This document shows, piece by piece, positions 50,369 through 60,061 of a DNA stretch of 64,000 bases. The notes beneath the pieces were generated by a model. It was given only the letters and a program-made list of their open reading frames with translations, had not been told where the DNA came from and ran no database searches. Position 1 is the first letter of the stretch, and every line of letters starts with the position of its first letter. The DNA comes from Heracleum sosnowskyi (taxonomy: Eukaryota; Streptophyta; Magnoliopsida; Apiales; Apiaceae), in contig JAUIZM010000025.1 of the NCBI GenBank assembly GCA_030848705.1, forward strand, positions 1,798,001 through 1,862,000, in the 5' to 3' direction. The translations under genes and the position numbers were made by a program.

Positions 50369-53300
50369 ATGAACAAAGAAACTACAGGATTATTACCCTT
50401 TGATCCTGAAATCGAGCGAACCTTCAAAGCAAGAAGAAAAGTGCAACGCGAAGTTAAGAAAGCCAACCTAGTTATGGGTGATGAAAATGATGATGCTCGA
50501 AATGCCATGATGGTGATGGATGATAAAGATAGTGCTATCCGACAGTATGGAAAACCCCGTTTCGATGAGTTGAATTCGGGAATTGTGCGACCGGATATTC
50601 AAGCAACGCAGTTTGAGTTGAAGCCGGTCATGTTCCAGATGTTACAAACTGTTGGTCAGTTTAGTGGAATGGCGACTGAGGATCCTCACCTTCACCTTCG
50701 TCTTTTCATGGAAGTTAGTGATTCTTTTAAACTTCCAGGGGTGACAGAGGATGCTTTGAGGATGAAGTTGTTTCCGTATTCTTTGAGAGACACAGCAAGA
50801 GCATGGCTAAATTCTTTGCCATCGGCATCAGTGACAACTTGGAATGATTTGGCAGAAAAGTTTCTCATGAAGTATTTTCCCCCCACTAAGAATGCTAAGC
50901 TTCGGAATGAAATCAATTCTTTTCAACAGCATGATGATGAGTCATTGTATGAAGCTTGGGAGAGATTTAAAGATCTACTGCGAAAATGCCCAAATCATGG
51001 TCTTCTTCATTACATTCAGATGGAGACATTCTATAATGGCCTCAATGCTCAGACAAAGTTGGTGGTGGATGCATCTGCAAATGGAGCTCTCTTGGCCAAA
51101 TCTTATAATCAGGCATATGAGATTCTTGAGACGATTGCCACAAATAACTATCAGTGGACAAATGCTAGAGCTCAAGCTGGGAAAAGAGTGGCTGGTATAT
51201 ATGAGGTTGATTCTGTAACTTCATTGAAAGCTCAAATGTCCTCAATTGAGAACATGCTTAAGAACATGACTATGGGAGGTAGCCATTCTATGATGCCATC
51301 AGTGAATTCACAAATCAGTCAAGTTCAGAATATTTCATGTGTGTATTGTGGTGAAGCTCATACTTTTGATAGTTGTCCTTCGAATCCAGAATCTGTCTAT
51401 TACATGGGAAATCAAAATAAGGGTGGTCCTTATTCAAACACTTATAATTCATCATGGAGGCAACATCCTAACTTTTCTTGGAGTAATCAAGGGGCAAATT
51501 CTGGAACTTCAGGCAACAATTCTAGAGCCAACTATCCACCTGGATTTTCTCAACAATCTCAGCAACAGTTGCCTCAACAAACATCTCGATCTAGCTCTCT
51601 TGAGGATATGTTAAAGGAGTACATAGCCAAGAACGAGGCTAGTAGATCTCAAACTGAAGCCCTAGTCCAAAGCCAAGCAGCATCACTTAGAAACTTGGAG
51701 AATCAAGTTGGGCAACTAGCTCATGAGCTGAGGAATCGACCACATGGCACTCTCCCTAGCGACACTGAAAAGCCTAGGGATGTTGGGAATGAGCACTGTA
51801 AAGCCATGACATTGAAAAGCGGAAAAGTCTTGGAGGATGCTAAATCCAGTTCTAAAGAAGAAGGTGATTCCTCTACAAATGAAAAAGAAGAGAAAATTTC
51901 AGAAAATGAGGGTACCAAAGCTTCTAAGGATGTTCCAACACTCCACCCACAACCACCATTCCCTCAACGGTTTCAAAAGCAGAAGCAAGATGTCCAGTTC
52001 AAGAAATTTCTGGATGTTTTGAAACAGCTTCACATCAATATTCCACTTGTAGAAGCCCTTGAGCAAATGCCCAACTATGTGAAATTCATGAAGGACATTC
52101 TTACAAAGAAGCGGAGGTTGGGGGAGTTTGAAACAGTAGCTCTAACGCAAGAGTGTAGCTCATTTGTGCAGAATAAATTACCACCAAAGATGAAAGATCC
52201 AGGGAGTTTCACTATTCCTTGCACCATTGGCAATTCTTATTGTGGTATGGCATTGTGTGATTTGGGAGCTAGTATAAACTTGATGCCTATGTCTGTGTTC
52301 AGAAAATTAGGAATTGGAGAAGTTCGACCTACAACTGTCACTCTTCAACTTGCTGACAGATCTCTTGCTCATCCTGAAGGAAAGATTGAAGATGTTTTGG
52401 TCAAGGTGGACAAATTCATCTTTCCTGCTGATTTTATTGTCCTGGATTATGAGGCAGATCGAGAAGTTCCCATTATCTTAGGTAGGCCATTCCTTGCTAC
52501 CGGAAGAACGTTGATTGATGTGCAAAATGGGGAGCTAACGATGAGGGTTCAAGATGAGAAGGTGACTTTTAATGTTTTCAAGGCCATGAAATATTCTGAT
52601 GATGTAGAATATTGTTCAGCAGTCACTTTGGTTGATGATCTAGTTTCTGAAAAACTAGAGCATAATTTTTCACATGACCCCTTGGAGCAGTTGATTCTGA
52701 ATGTTTCTGAAAATGAAGTTGAAGATGTTGATCTTTTAGCTTGGTTGGAAGCTAATTCACAGGGTACAAAAATTAAAGGCCGTTTTGAATCACTGGAGTT
52801 ATCGTCAAGGGAATTCAAGATTCCAAAGCCATCTATTGTTGAACCACCGGAGTTAGAATTGAAAGCTCTTCCTTCTCATTTAAAGTATGCTTATTTGGGA
52901 CCTTCTTCTACTTTGCCCGTTATTGTGTCTGCTGAATTGTCTAATGCCCAAGAAAGTAAATTGGTGGAAATTCTGAAGAAGTACAGGAAAGCTATTGGGT
53001 GGACTATTGCAGATATTCGAGGTATTAGCCCTTCTCTTTGTATGCATAAAATTTTGTTGGAAGATGGTGCAAAGGGATCCATTGAAGGGCAACGTCGATT
53101 GAATCCCATCATGAAAGAGGTGGTGAAGAAAGAGATTATCAAATGGCTTGATGCAGGAATTATCTATCCGATTTCTGATAGTTCCTGGGTTAGCCCTGTT
53201 CAGTGTGTGCCTAAGAAGGGTGGATTCACGGTGATAAAGAATGAAGACAATGAGTTGATTCCGACCAGAACAGTCACAGGTTGGAGAATTTGCATTGATT

Positions 53301-55753
53301 ATCGAAAGTTGAACAAGGCCACTAGAAAAGATCACTTTCCATTGCCCTTTGTTGATCAAATGCTGGACAGACTTGCTGAAAGAGAGTACTATTGTTTCCT
53401 TGATGGGTACTCTGGTTATAATCAGATAACTGTAGCTCCAGAAGATCAACACAAAACTACATTCACTTGTCCTTATGGTACTTTTGCCTTTCGAAGGGTT
53501 CCATTCGGCCTATGTAATGCCCCTCCAACTTTTCAAAGATGTATGATGGCTATCTTTTCTGACATGGTTGGTGAATTTCTGGAGGTGTTCATGGATGATT
53601 TCTCAGTGTTTGGGGATTCTTTTAATGATTGTCTATGTAATTTGGGTAAGGTGCTAGAAAGATGTGAGGAAACCAATCTTGTACTTAATTGGGAAAAGTG
53701 TCACTTCATGGTGAAGGAGGGCATCGTATTGGGCCATAAAGTTTCAAGGAAGGGAATTGAAGTTGATAGGGCGAAAATTGAAGTTATTGAGAAGCTACCT
53801 CCTCCTACTTCTGTTAAGAATATTCGGAGTTTTCTTGGGCATGCAGGCTTCTACAGACGGTTCATTAAGGACTTCTCAAAAATCTCCAAGCCACTTTGTA
53901 AATTATTAGAGAATGACACGCCCTTTCAATTTGATGAAGCATGTTTAAAGGCTTTCGATGAGTTAAAACAGAGGTTGATTTCAGCACCAATTATTATTGC
54001 ACCAGATTGGAGCTTGCCATTTGAGTTAATGTGTGATGCTAGTGATTATGCAGTGGGTGCAGTAATGGGTCAAAGAAGAAACAAGGTATTTCATCCGATC
54101 TACTATGCAAGCCGTACTTTGACTGGAGCTCAATTAAATTACACGGTGACTGAAAAGGAGCTTCTCGCTGTTGTGTTTGCCTTCGACAAGTTTCGCTCCT
54201 ATCTTGTGGGCACTAAAGTAGTTGTTTTTACTGACCATTCGGCAATCAAATATTTAATCACTAAGAAGGATGCAAAGCCACGGTTGATCAGGTGGGTTCT
54301 TCTGCTTCAAGAATTTGATATTGAGATACAAGACAGGAAAGGTGTTGAAAATCAAGTAGCTGATCACTTATCAAGGGTGGAGTACAATGATGAATCTTGC
54401 GGTATGATTCCTATCAAAGAAACATTTCCGGATGAACAGATGTTTCAGGTACAACTCTCTAATGTTACTCCTTGGTTCGCTGACTTTGCTAATTATTTAG
54501 CTACTGGATTAATGCCACCTGATTTATCAAGTCAACAAAGAAAGAAATTCTTGCATGATGTGAAATCTTATTTTTGGGATGAGCCTTATTTGTTCAAGCA
54601 AGGTGCAGACCAAATTATTAGAAGATGTGTTGCTGAATATGAGGTGCAAGATATTCTTTTCCATTGTCATTCATCTCCTTCTGGTGGACATTTTGGTGGA
54701 CAACGCACTGCTGCAAAGGTATTGCAATCTGGTTTCTTTTGGCCTTCTATGTTTAAGGATGCTCATGCGTATATTGTTAAATGTGATCGTTGTGAAAGAG
54801 TTGGTAATATCTCAAGAAGAAGTGAGATGCCTTTGACTAATATTCTTGAAGTAGAGTTGTTTGATGTGTGGGGCATTGACTTCATGGGTCCATTCCCACC
54901 TTCTTTCAAAAATGAGTACATCTTAGTGGCTGTTGATTATGTTTCTAAATGGGTGGAAGCTGCTGCCTATCCCACTAATGATGCAAAAGTTGTCATCAAG
55001 TTCTTGGACAAACACATTTTTACTCGCTTCGGAACACCTAGGGCTATTATCAGTGATGAAGGTACACACTTTGTGAATAAATTGTTGGCTAATACTTTGG
55101 CAAAGTATAATGTGAAACACAAGGTTGCTACTTCCTACCATCCTCAAACTAATGGGCAAGCTGAGTTGTCTAACCGAGAAATTAAGGGTGTTCTTGAGAA
55201 AGTGGTGAACCCGAATCGAAAGGATTGGTCTACAAGGTTAGATGAGGCTCTATGGGCTTATCGTACGGCGTACAAAACTCCTTTGGGCATGTCTCCCTAT
55301 CGCTTGGTTTTTGGAAAAGCGTGTCATTTACCGGTTGAGCTTGAACACAAGGCTTATTGGGCTCTCAAAAATCTGAATTTTGACATGCAACTTGCTGGTG
55401 AAAAGAGAATGCTGCAACTTGATGAGTTGGATGAACTGCGATTTTTCTCCTATGAGAATGCTAAGTTGTACAAGGAGAAGACAAAAAAGTGGCATGATAA
55501 AAACATTCAATCTCGAGTGTTTGAAGTGGGGCAACAAGTCTTATTATTCAACTCAAGGCTAAAATTATTTCCAGGCAAGCTGAAATCTAGATGGTCTGGT
55601 CCTTTCACAATCGCGAAAGTACATCCCTATGGAGCTGTGGAATTATGTGATAATCAAGGGGGTAAATTTCAGGTCAATGGGCAGCGATTAAAGCATTATT
55701 GGGGAGGTGGGGTTGTACGTGACAAAACCTCACTTGATTTAATGGAGCCTTGA
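50369..55753 (+). CDS. Intact Gag-Pol polyprotein of Athila-type retrotransposon
   Basis: A single frame of 1794 codons without stops or frameshifts. The frame is open upstream from a TTG at 50306, but the first ATG is at 50369, which I take as the start. Residues use that ATG. Gag domain, about 102-263; Cx2Cx3Hx4C zinc knuckle, 324-336 (one residue shorter than the classical spacing); Gln/Ser-rich linker, about 390-410; likely coiled coil, about 410-457. Protease has DLGA with Asp631 and ILGRPFL near 703. Reverse transcriptase, about 930-1105, has Asp1012 and FMDD (Asp1076, Asp1077). RNase H has Asp1223, Glu1264, Asp1289 and Asp1332. Integrase has the zinc site His1434/His1441/Cys1472/Cys1475 and Asp1504, Asp1563, Glu1599, exactly DD35E spacing, followed by a GPF module near 1744. 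No chromodomain is evident. All key catalytic residues are present, so the protein is plausibly functional. Gag and Pol in one frame implies maturation by the element's own protease. Confidence 0.95.
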   Translation: MNKETTGLLPFDPEIERTFKARRKVQREVKKANLVMGDENDDARNAMMVMDDKDSAIRQYGKPRFDELNSGIVRPDIQATQFELKPVMFQMLQTVGQFSGMATEDPHLHLRLFMEVSDSFKLPGVTEDALRMKLFPYSLRDTARAWLNSLPSASVTTWNDLAEKFLMKYFPPTKNAKLRNEINSFQQHDDESLYEAWERFKDLLRKCPNHGLLHYIQMETFYNGLNAQTKLVVDASANGALLAKSYNQAYEILETIATNNYQWTNARAQAGKRVAGIYEVDSVTSLKAQMSSIENMLKNMTMGGSHSMMPSVNSQISQVQNISCVYCGEAHTFDSCPSNPESVYYMGNQNKGGPYSNTYNSSWRQHPNFSWSNQGANSGTSGNNSRANYPPGFSQQSQQQLPQQTSRSSSLEDMLKEYIAKNEASRSQTEALVQSQAASLRNLENQVGQLAHELRNRPHGTLPSDTEKPRDVGNEHCKAMTLKSGKVLEDAKSSSKEEGDSSTNEKEEKISENEGTKASKDVPTLHPQPPFPQRFQKQKQDVQFKKFLDVLKQLHINIPLVEALEQMPNYVKFMKDILTKKRRLGEFETVALTQECSSFVQNKLPPKMKDPGSFTIPCTIGNSYCGMALCDLGASINLMPMSVFRKLGIGEVRPTTVTLQLADRSLAHPEGKIEDVLVKVDKFIFPADFIVLDYEADREVPIILGRPFLATGRTLIDVQNGELTMRVQDEKVTFNVFKAMKYSDDVEYCSAVTLVDDLVSEKLEHNFSHDPLEQLILNVSENEVEDVDLLAWLEANSQGTKIKGRFESLELSSREFKIPKPSIVEPPELELKALPSHLKYAYLGPSSTLPVIVSAELSNAQESKLVEILKKYRKAIGWTIADIRGISPSLCMHKILLEDGAKGSIEGQRRLNPIMKEVVKKEIIKWLDAGIIYPISDSSWVSPVQCVPKKGGFTVIKNEDNELIPTRTVTGWRICIDYRKLNKATRKDHFPLPFVDQMLDRLAEREYYCFLDGYSGYNQITVAPEDQHKTTFTCPYGTFAFRRVPFGLCNAPPTFQRCMMAIFSDMVGEFLEVFMDDFSVFGDSFNDCLCNLGKVLERCEETNLVLNWEKCHFMVKEGIVLGHKVSRKGIEVDRAKIEVIEKLPPPTSVKNIRSFLGHAGFYRRFIKDFSKISKPLCKLLENDTPFQFDEACLKAFDELKQRLISAPIIIAPDWSLPFELMCDASDYAVGAVMGQRRNKVFHPIYYASRTLTGAQLNYTVTEKELLAVVFAFDKFRSYLVGTKVVVFTDHSAIKYLITKKDAKPRLIRWVLLLQEFDIEIQDRKGVENQVADHLSRVEYNDESCGMIPIKETFPDEQMFQVQLSNVTPWFADFANYLATGLMPPDLSSQQRKKFLHDVKSYFWDEPYLFKQGADQIIRRCVAEYEVQDILFHCHSSPSGGHFGGQRTAAKVLQSGFFWPSMFKDAHAYIVKCDRCERVGNISRRSEMPLTNILEVELFDVWGIDFMGPFPPSFKNEYILVAVDYVSKWVEAAAYPTNDAKVVIKFLDKHIFTRFGTPRAIISDEGTHFVNKLLANTLAKYNVKHKVATSYHPQTNGQAELSNREIKGVLEKVVNPNRKDWSTRLDEALWAYRTAYKTPLGMSPYRLVFGKACHLPVELEHKAYWALKNLNFDMQLAGEKRMLQLDELDELRFFSYENAKLYKEKTKKWHDKNIQSRVFEVGQQVLLFNSRLKLFPGKLKSRWSGPFTIAKVHPYGAVELCDNQGGKFQVNGQRLKHYWGGGVVRDKTSLDLMEP

Positions 55754-55761
55754 TGGAACTG

Positions 55762-55810
55762 ATGTCTAGCCAAAGACATTAAAGAAAGGCGCTTCTTGGG
55801 AGGCAACCCA
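55762..55810 (+). promoter_or_regulatory. Twin stem-loop motif just after the gag-pol stop
   Basis: Nine bases after the stop codon lies a perfect 6-bp stem (ATGTCT 55762-55767, loop AGCCAA, AGACAT 55774-55779). It is followed by a purine-rich spacer, GCGCTT, and a 4-bp stem (TGGG 55797-55800, loop AGGCAA, CCCA 55807-55810). From memory, a closely similar GCGCTT...TGGGAGGCAACCCA motif follows pol in many plant Athila-type elements. Its role is unknown to me. RNA structure, packaging or a 3'-region signal are possibilities only. Confidence 0.55.
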
Positions 55811-56160
55811 TGATTTGTTGTTTCAGGTTACAAAAAAAAATAATAATAAGAAAAAGAGGAGAGAATTGAGTTGTTGACAAAAAAATGGAGGAATGAAAAT
55901 TTTTGCATGGCCTGTCTATTTTGCGCACGATGAAACAGAAGAAAAAAAAAATTAAGTCGGGGGAGCAGAGATATTCGCATGGTGAGCACAGCAGTTGCAT
56001 GGTGTGCAATTTTGAAAAAAAAAAGAGATGCAAATGAACAGGGATTAATTAATGGGCATGCGGTTTTTTGTGATGGGCGTGCACAAATCTCTGTCATGCT
56101 TTTCGCGGCTTTCTCCCGCGCGTGTCTCTACTTGCTGTTCAAGCACATAAGCATTTCAAG

Positions 56161-56193
56161 CCCATAAGCAAGTCCAGCCCATAAGCAAGTCCA
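56161..56193 (+). repeat. 17-bp direct repeat
   Basis: CCCATAAGCAAGTCCAG is repeated immediately (56161-56177 and 56178-56193, the last base missing). Degenerate relatives lie just upstream (CACATAAGCATTTCAAG). This looks like small replication-slippage expansion in the noncoding part of the element. Confidence 0.7.
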
Positions 56194-56249
56194 ATGCAGG
56201 CCCAGCTCAATTATCAAGCACTGGTCCAACGTACAAAAATTTAAAGGAA

Positions 56250-56325
56250 ATGGTTGAGTGGAGATTTGAACCCCTGACCACCAGCATCTCATCCAAAGTC
56301 ACCAACCACTGCACCAACGCATTTC
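56250..56325 (-). other. tRNA-like / SINE-like segment with Pol III A and B box matches
   Basis: On the minus strand TGGTGCAGTGG (56306-56316) fits the A box consensus TRGYNNARNNG. GGTTCAAATCT (56262-56272) is close to the B box GGTTCGANTCC. The gap between them is 33 bp, as in a tRNA gene. I could not form a full cloverleaf: the acceptor arms pair poorly, so this is not called a functional tRNA. It may be a degenerate tRNA-derived insertion or a co-opted internal promoter. Confidence 0.4.
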
Positions 56326-57343
56326 ATGTGTTAGTAGTTTCTTTGTTTATTTAATAAACAAACTTTAAAACTACAATTTCAGCATGTCATTAAAGGGGAC
56401 AGAGGAGCAAGCTTTTACAATATTCAAGTGACACTTCAGGCGGCACTAGGGGAGTACTTTGAACCTTTCTTTGTATATATTTTTTTTATTTAATTTTATT
56501 TTTGTATTTTTTTAGGATCTTGTTAGTTAATTGTATATATTTTATTCATTGGGGACAATGAACCGCTTAAGTGTGGGGAGGGGTTTCCAACATAAAATAA
56601 AACATAAATAAAATAGAATTTTTATTTTTCTTTTCTTTTTAATTTGTTAGATTTTTTTTAGGATAATAGAAAAATAGAAAAACACAAACAAAATTAGAAA
56701 ACCTAAAAAAATGATTGCCTTGTCAAAAAAAAAGCATGTTAATAAGGATAAGTACACACCATGTAGACTTTTATTTTGCGAGTGTCATGTATTTGTCTCC
56801 TTGGCGTAAAATACCTTAAACATGATGATGTCTTGTATGTGCTTGCGAAATTTCAAAACTTGAATGTACGTCAGTGTTGATTTTGATGAGTTTAGCATGC
56901 TATCACCTGTGAGATCTTGAGCCTTAATTTGTGATTGATACATATTTTATCAATCTATTTTTTTTTTGTGGTGAGTTATTCGTCATTGTGCATGTTGCTC
57001 TAGAACTTGCTTTAAACCAAGTCGTGCGTATATTGATATCGTGTATTGTGTAAAAGTGATAAAGGCACTAGGATTAACCGTATTGTCCCAAACAGTACCC
57101 TGAAAAATAATCCTTTGTGAGCCCCCTTGAGCCTATATCCTTTTTCTTCGTAAATCACCATCACAATCTTGATCTTATTGATTTATTCTTGTCTTGATTG
57201 ACTAGTAGAGCATTGTGATATATACTTGAGATTGGTAAAATATTGAGTGTGGGGATATCTTTGTTGATGGGTGAATTTTGGTGGGATATAATTGGTTTGG
57301 CTACTTCATGTCTGTGACACCTCAAAAAGAGTCACAAAGGTCA

Positions 57344-57420
57344 ATAAGAAAGAAAGAGAAAAAAAAAGAGTGAGAAAGAACTTGGAAAAAAAAATGAAAA
57401 AGAAAAGAAAAGAAAGGAAA
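57344..57420 (+). other. Purine-rich (A/G) tract
   Basis: About 77 bases that are almost entirely A and G, broken by a few T and C. It is low-complexity sequence inside the element's 3' region, and a 61-codon frame crossing it is just Lys/Arg/Glu-rich low complexity. It is not adjacent to an LTR and so is not the plus-strand primer. Confidence 0.5.
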
Positions 57421-58192
57421 TATCTCTATTGGAAAGAAAGAAAAGCGAGAGTATGTTCATTGGTTCTTACAATGTGAAATTTACGGGTTTTATATTTGTA
57501 TGTGGGATGATATCTCAATGTTAGTTTCATATTGAGTGTTTGAAGTGTATATGAACATTATGCTCTATTAGTTGTCAAGTTTAGCCAATTGCAGCCTTTT
57601 ATTTTCCTACCCCTCACCTAAGCCTCGTTACAACCCTTGACAAAGACCTTTTGATTTATACAAGCACGAAGTCTAGAGATTTTGGTGGACAAGCAAGCTT
57701 ATGGTAGAACATGTGCATTTGATTGAATTTGAGTGATACAGTTACACCTAAACACTTGTGTGCTTTGAGTGTTTGTGAGGTTATCTTTCCGTCTAAAGCA
57801 TGCTATTATCTTGTTGATTGAGACTTTGATGTTATTCATGATATATTTTAGTCTTTTTAGACTATGTGCGCGTACTTGAATAGTTGTGTTGGTGTGTAAA
57901 GTTGAGGAATTGCATTATATGACATCTAAGAGCTATTACATGGTTAAGTTTGCATGTGTGGTGTGCTATGATATATTTCATGATTGAGACTTGGCAGTCA
58001 ACCCAAATAAGATTTTGTGGGTAGATTTACTATAAACCCTCACGAGACCTTACTCGTCCACTAGGGCTACCTTGGGGTTTAAAGGGCTTGTTGCATATGC
58101 CAAATGCAACCGTGATCACCTACGGAAGTGGTATTAGTTAGTTAGGACTTAGTATTTTTCTTTCTTCTTTGCCCGAGGACGTGCAAAATGCT

Positions 58193-58205
58193 AAGTGTGG
58201 GGATG
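58193..58205 (+). other. Polypurine tract before the truncated 3' LTR
   Basis: AAGTGTGGGGATG lies immediately upstream of the TGATAAG LTR start, where plus-strand DNA synthesis is primed. The same tract precedes the outer LTR at 60049-60061. Confidence 0.75.
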
Positions 58206-59369
58206 TGATAAGTGTGTGCTTTATCTATATATTGTCCCTATATTTAAGTTATTTTGTATTGATTTGGATTTTTATTTAATAAATTATATTGTTTTATTGT
58301 AGGTATCAAGGAGTTTTAATAAAGGAAGGCTTGGAGTTTAAAAGGAAAGAGATGGAGATTTATTTGATTAAAATTCGGATTTTATGACCCACTTGCGCAG
58401 TTCACACTGTTTGGGCCATAACTGGAGTTCTATAAGTCCGATTCAGACGATTCAACAGCCCACAGAAAGATTATGAGAAGAGCTTTATTTTGGAAGTGGC
58501 CTTGATATTAAAATCCTGCCGAGTCAGTCCAGAAACAGAGCCCAACAGTCAGCTACGAATTTCTTTATTGGAATTCAATTCTGATTAGGAAACTCCTTGT
58601 ATTTTGCATTAAATTATTAAAAATACTTTTATTAGAGATATTATTATATACTATTCAGACCTAATCTGAATACATCGTAAGAGAGAGAGATAGACACACA
58701 AGGCAGAGAGAAAAAGAAGAAGCTTGAAGAAGGAGATTCAGCAATTGAAGACGTTCAACTGGAATTGATTTCTTCATCTTTGTGTTTAGAATTCTCTCCT
58801 TAACTCTTTTAATTATGTTTATGTGCTATCAAATCTTGGATTGTTTTGAGACCTTGATTATGAACTAAATTTATATAAGTTGGGATTTTTATGGAACCCT
58901 AGTATGGAATTGTTGGTGTTTTGATAAGAAGTATTGTATGTAGTTCACAGTTTATTCGTTCAAGTGGATTTCATGATATATTATTTGCTATTGTTTGGCC
59001 AACTCTAGTAGATAGTTGAGTTAATTATAATACTGAGAGGGTTATAGTTAACTGACACAATACTTGAATGGTGCATGCTTATATCTGTTGATATTAATTT
59101 TGTGACGGTATAGACATATATTGTTACCTTGCATAACCGTGTGAAATTGGTGCTTAATCGTATTCTTGAGATTAAATTGGCATAGACATATGTTAGTTTA
59201 GTTAATAGAATCTATACCATAGTGATTTCGAGAGAAACCTATGATCATTAAAGTTATGGTTAGTAAATTGTGAATTTGCTATAGTATTACACTGCTTTAT
59301 TACCAACATGAACATATTAGGGGGAAATAATTATCTTGACTTATCTTCTCGTATCTAAAACTCTTCCAA
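58206..59369 (+). repeat. Truncated 3' LTR (1164 bp), nearly identical to the 5' LTR
   Basis: Matches 48868-50031 at a constant offset of 9338 bp with one difference found (58308). It stops abruptly at CTCTTCCAA, losing the last 210 bp including the CA end. At 59370 the sequence changes to element internal sequence, so this LTR cannot be used as an end by integrase. Confidence 0.95.
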
Positions 59370-60061
59370 ATACAAGATAGTTTCATGTTGAGTGCTTCAA
59401 GTATATGTGAACATTATGCTCTATTAGTTGTCAAATTTAGCCAACTGCAGCCTTTTCATTTTCCTACCCCTCACCTAAGCCTCGTTACAACCCTTGACAA
59501 AGACCTTTTGATTTATACAAGCACGAAGTCTAGAGATTTTGGTGGACAAGCAAGCTTATGGTAGAACATGTGCATTTGATTGAATTTGAGTGATACAGTT
59601 ACACCTAAACACTTGTGTGCTTTGAGTGTTTGTGAGGTTATCTTTCCATCTAAAGCATGCTATTATCTTGTTGATTGAGACTTTGATGTTATTCATGATA
59701 TATTTTAGTCTTTTTAGACTATGTGCGCGTACTTGAATAGTTGTGTTGGTGTGTAAAGTTGAGGAATTGCATTATATGACATATAAGAGCTATTACATGA
59801 TTAAGTTTGCATGTGTGGTGTGCTATGATATATTTCATGTTTGAGACTTGGCAGTCAACCCAAATAAGATTTTGTGGGTAGATTTACTATAAACCCTCAC
59901 GAGACCTTACTCGTCCACTAGGGCTGCCTAGGGGTTTAAAGGGCTTGTTGCATATGTCAAATGCAACCGTGATCACCTACGGAAGTGGTATTAGTTAGTT
60001 AGGACTTAGTCTTTTATTTCTTCTTTGCCCGAGGACGTGCAAAATGCTAAGTGTGGGGATG
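59370..60061 (+). repeat. Second copy of the element's 3' internal end
   Basis: From 59378 the sequence matches 57522-58205 at a constant net offset of 1856 bp, with scattered substitutions and a few single-base indels. It ends with its own polypurine tract (AAGTGTGGGGATG, 60049-60061) directly before the outer LTR. The first few bases, 59370-59377, match neither side well and mark the breakpoint. Confidence 0.92.

Larger units (their letters stand above)
55811..58192 (+). other. 3' noncoding internal region of the element, no env-like gene
   Basis: About 2.4 kb, AT-rich, with homopolymer A and T runs and no reading frame above about 90 codons on either strand. Athila elements often carry an env-like frame here, and I see none or only unrecognisable remains. 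Contents I can name: a 17-bp duplication, an antisense tRNA-like segment, two internal GTGTGGGGA tracts (56569-56583 and 57245-57255) resembling the real polypurine tract, and a purine-rich run at 57344-57420. The last 684 bp recur at 59378-60061. Confidence 0.75.

Noticed and set aside
50692..55562. Many short frames overlapping gag-pol on both strands
   Set aside because: They are shadows of the long gag-pol frame with no recognisable domains.
55779..56167. Short frames after pol that could be env remnants
   Set aside because: Composition is driven by A/T homopolymers. No signal peptide plus transmembrane arrangement or other env-like feature is visible.
56250..56325. Functional tRNA gene on the minus strand
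   Set aside because: The A and B boxes fit, but I could not build paired acceptor arms, so it is listed only as tRNA-like.
57292..57477. 61-codon Lys/Glu-rich frame
   Set aside because: It is the translation of a purine-rich low-complexity tract.
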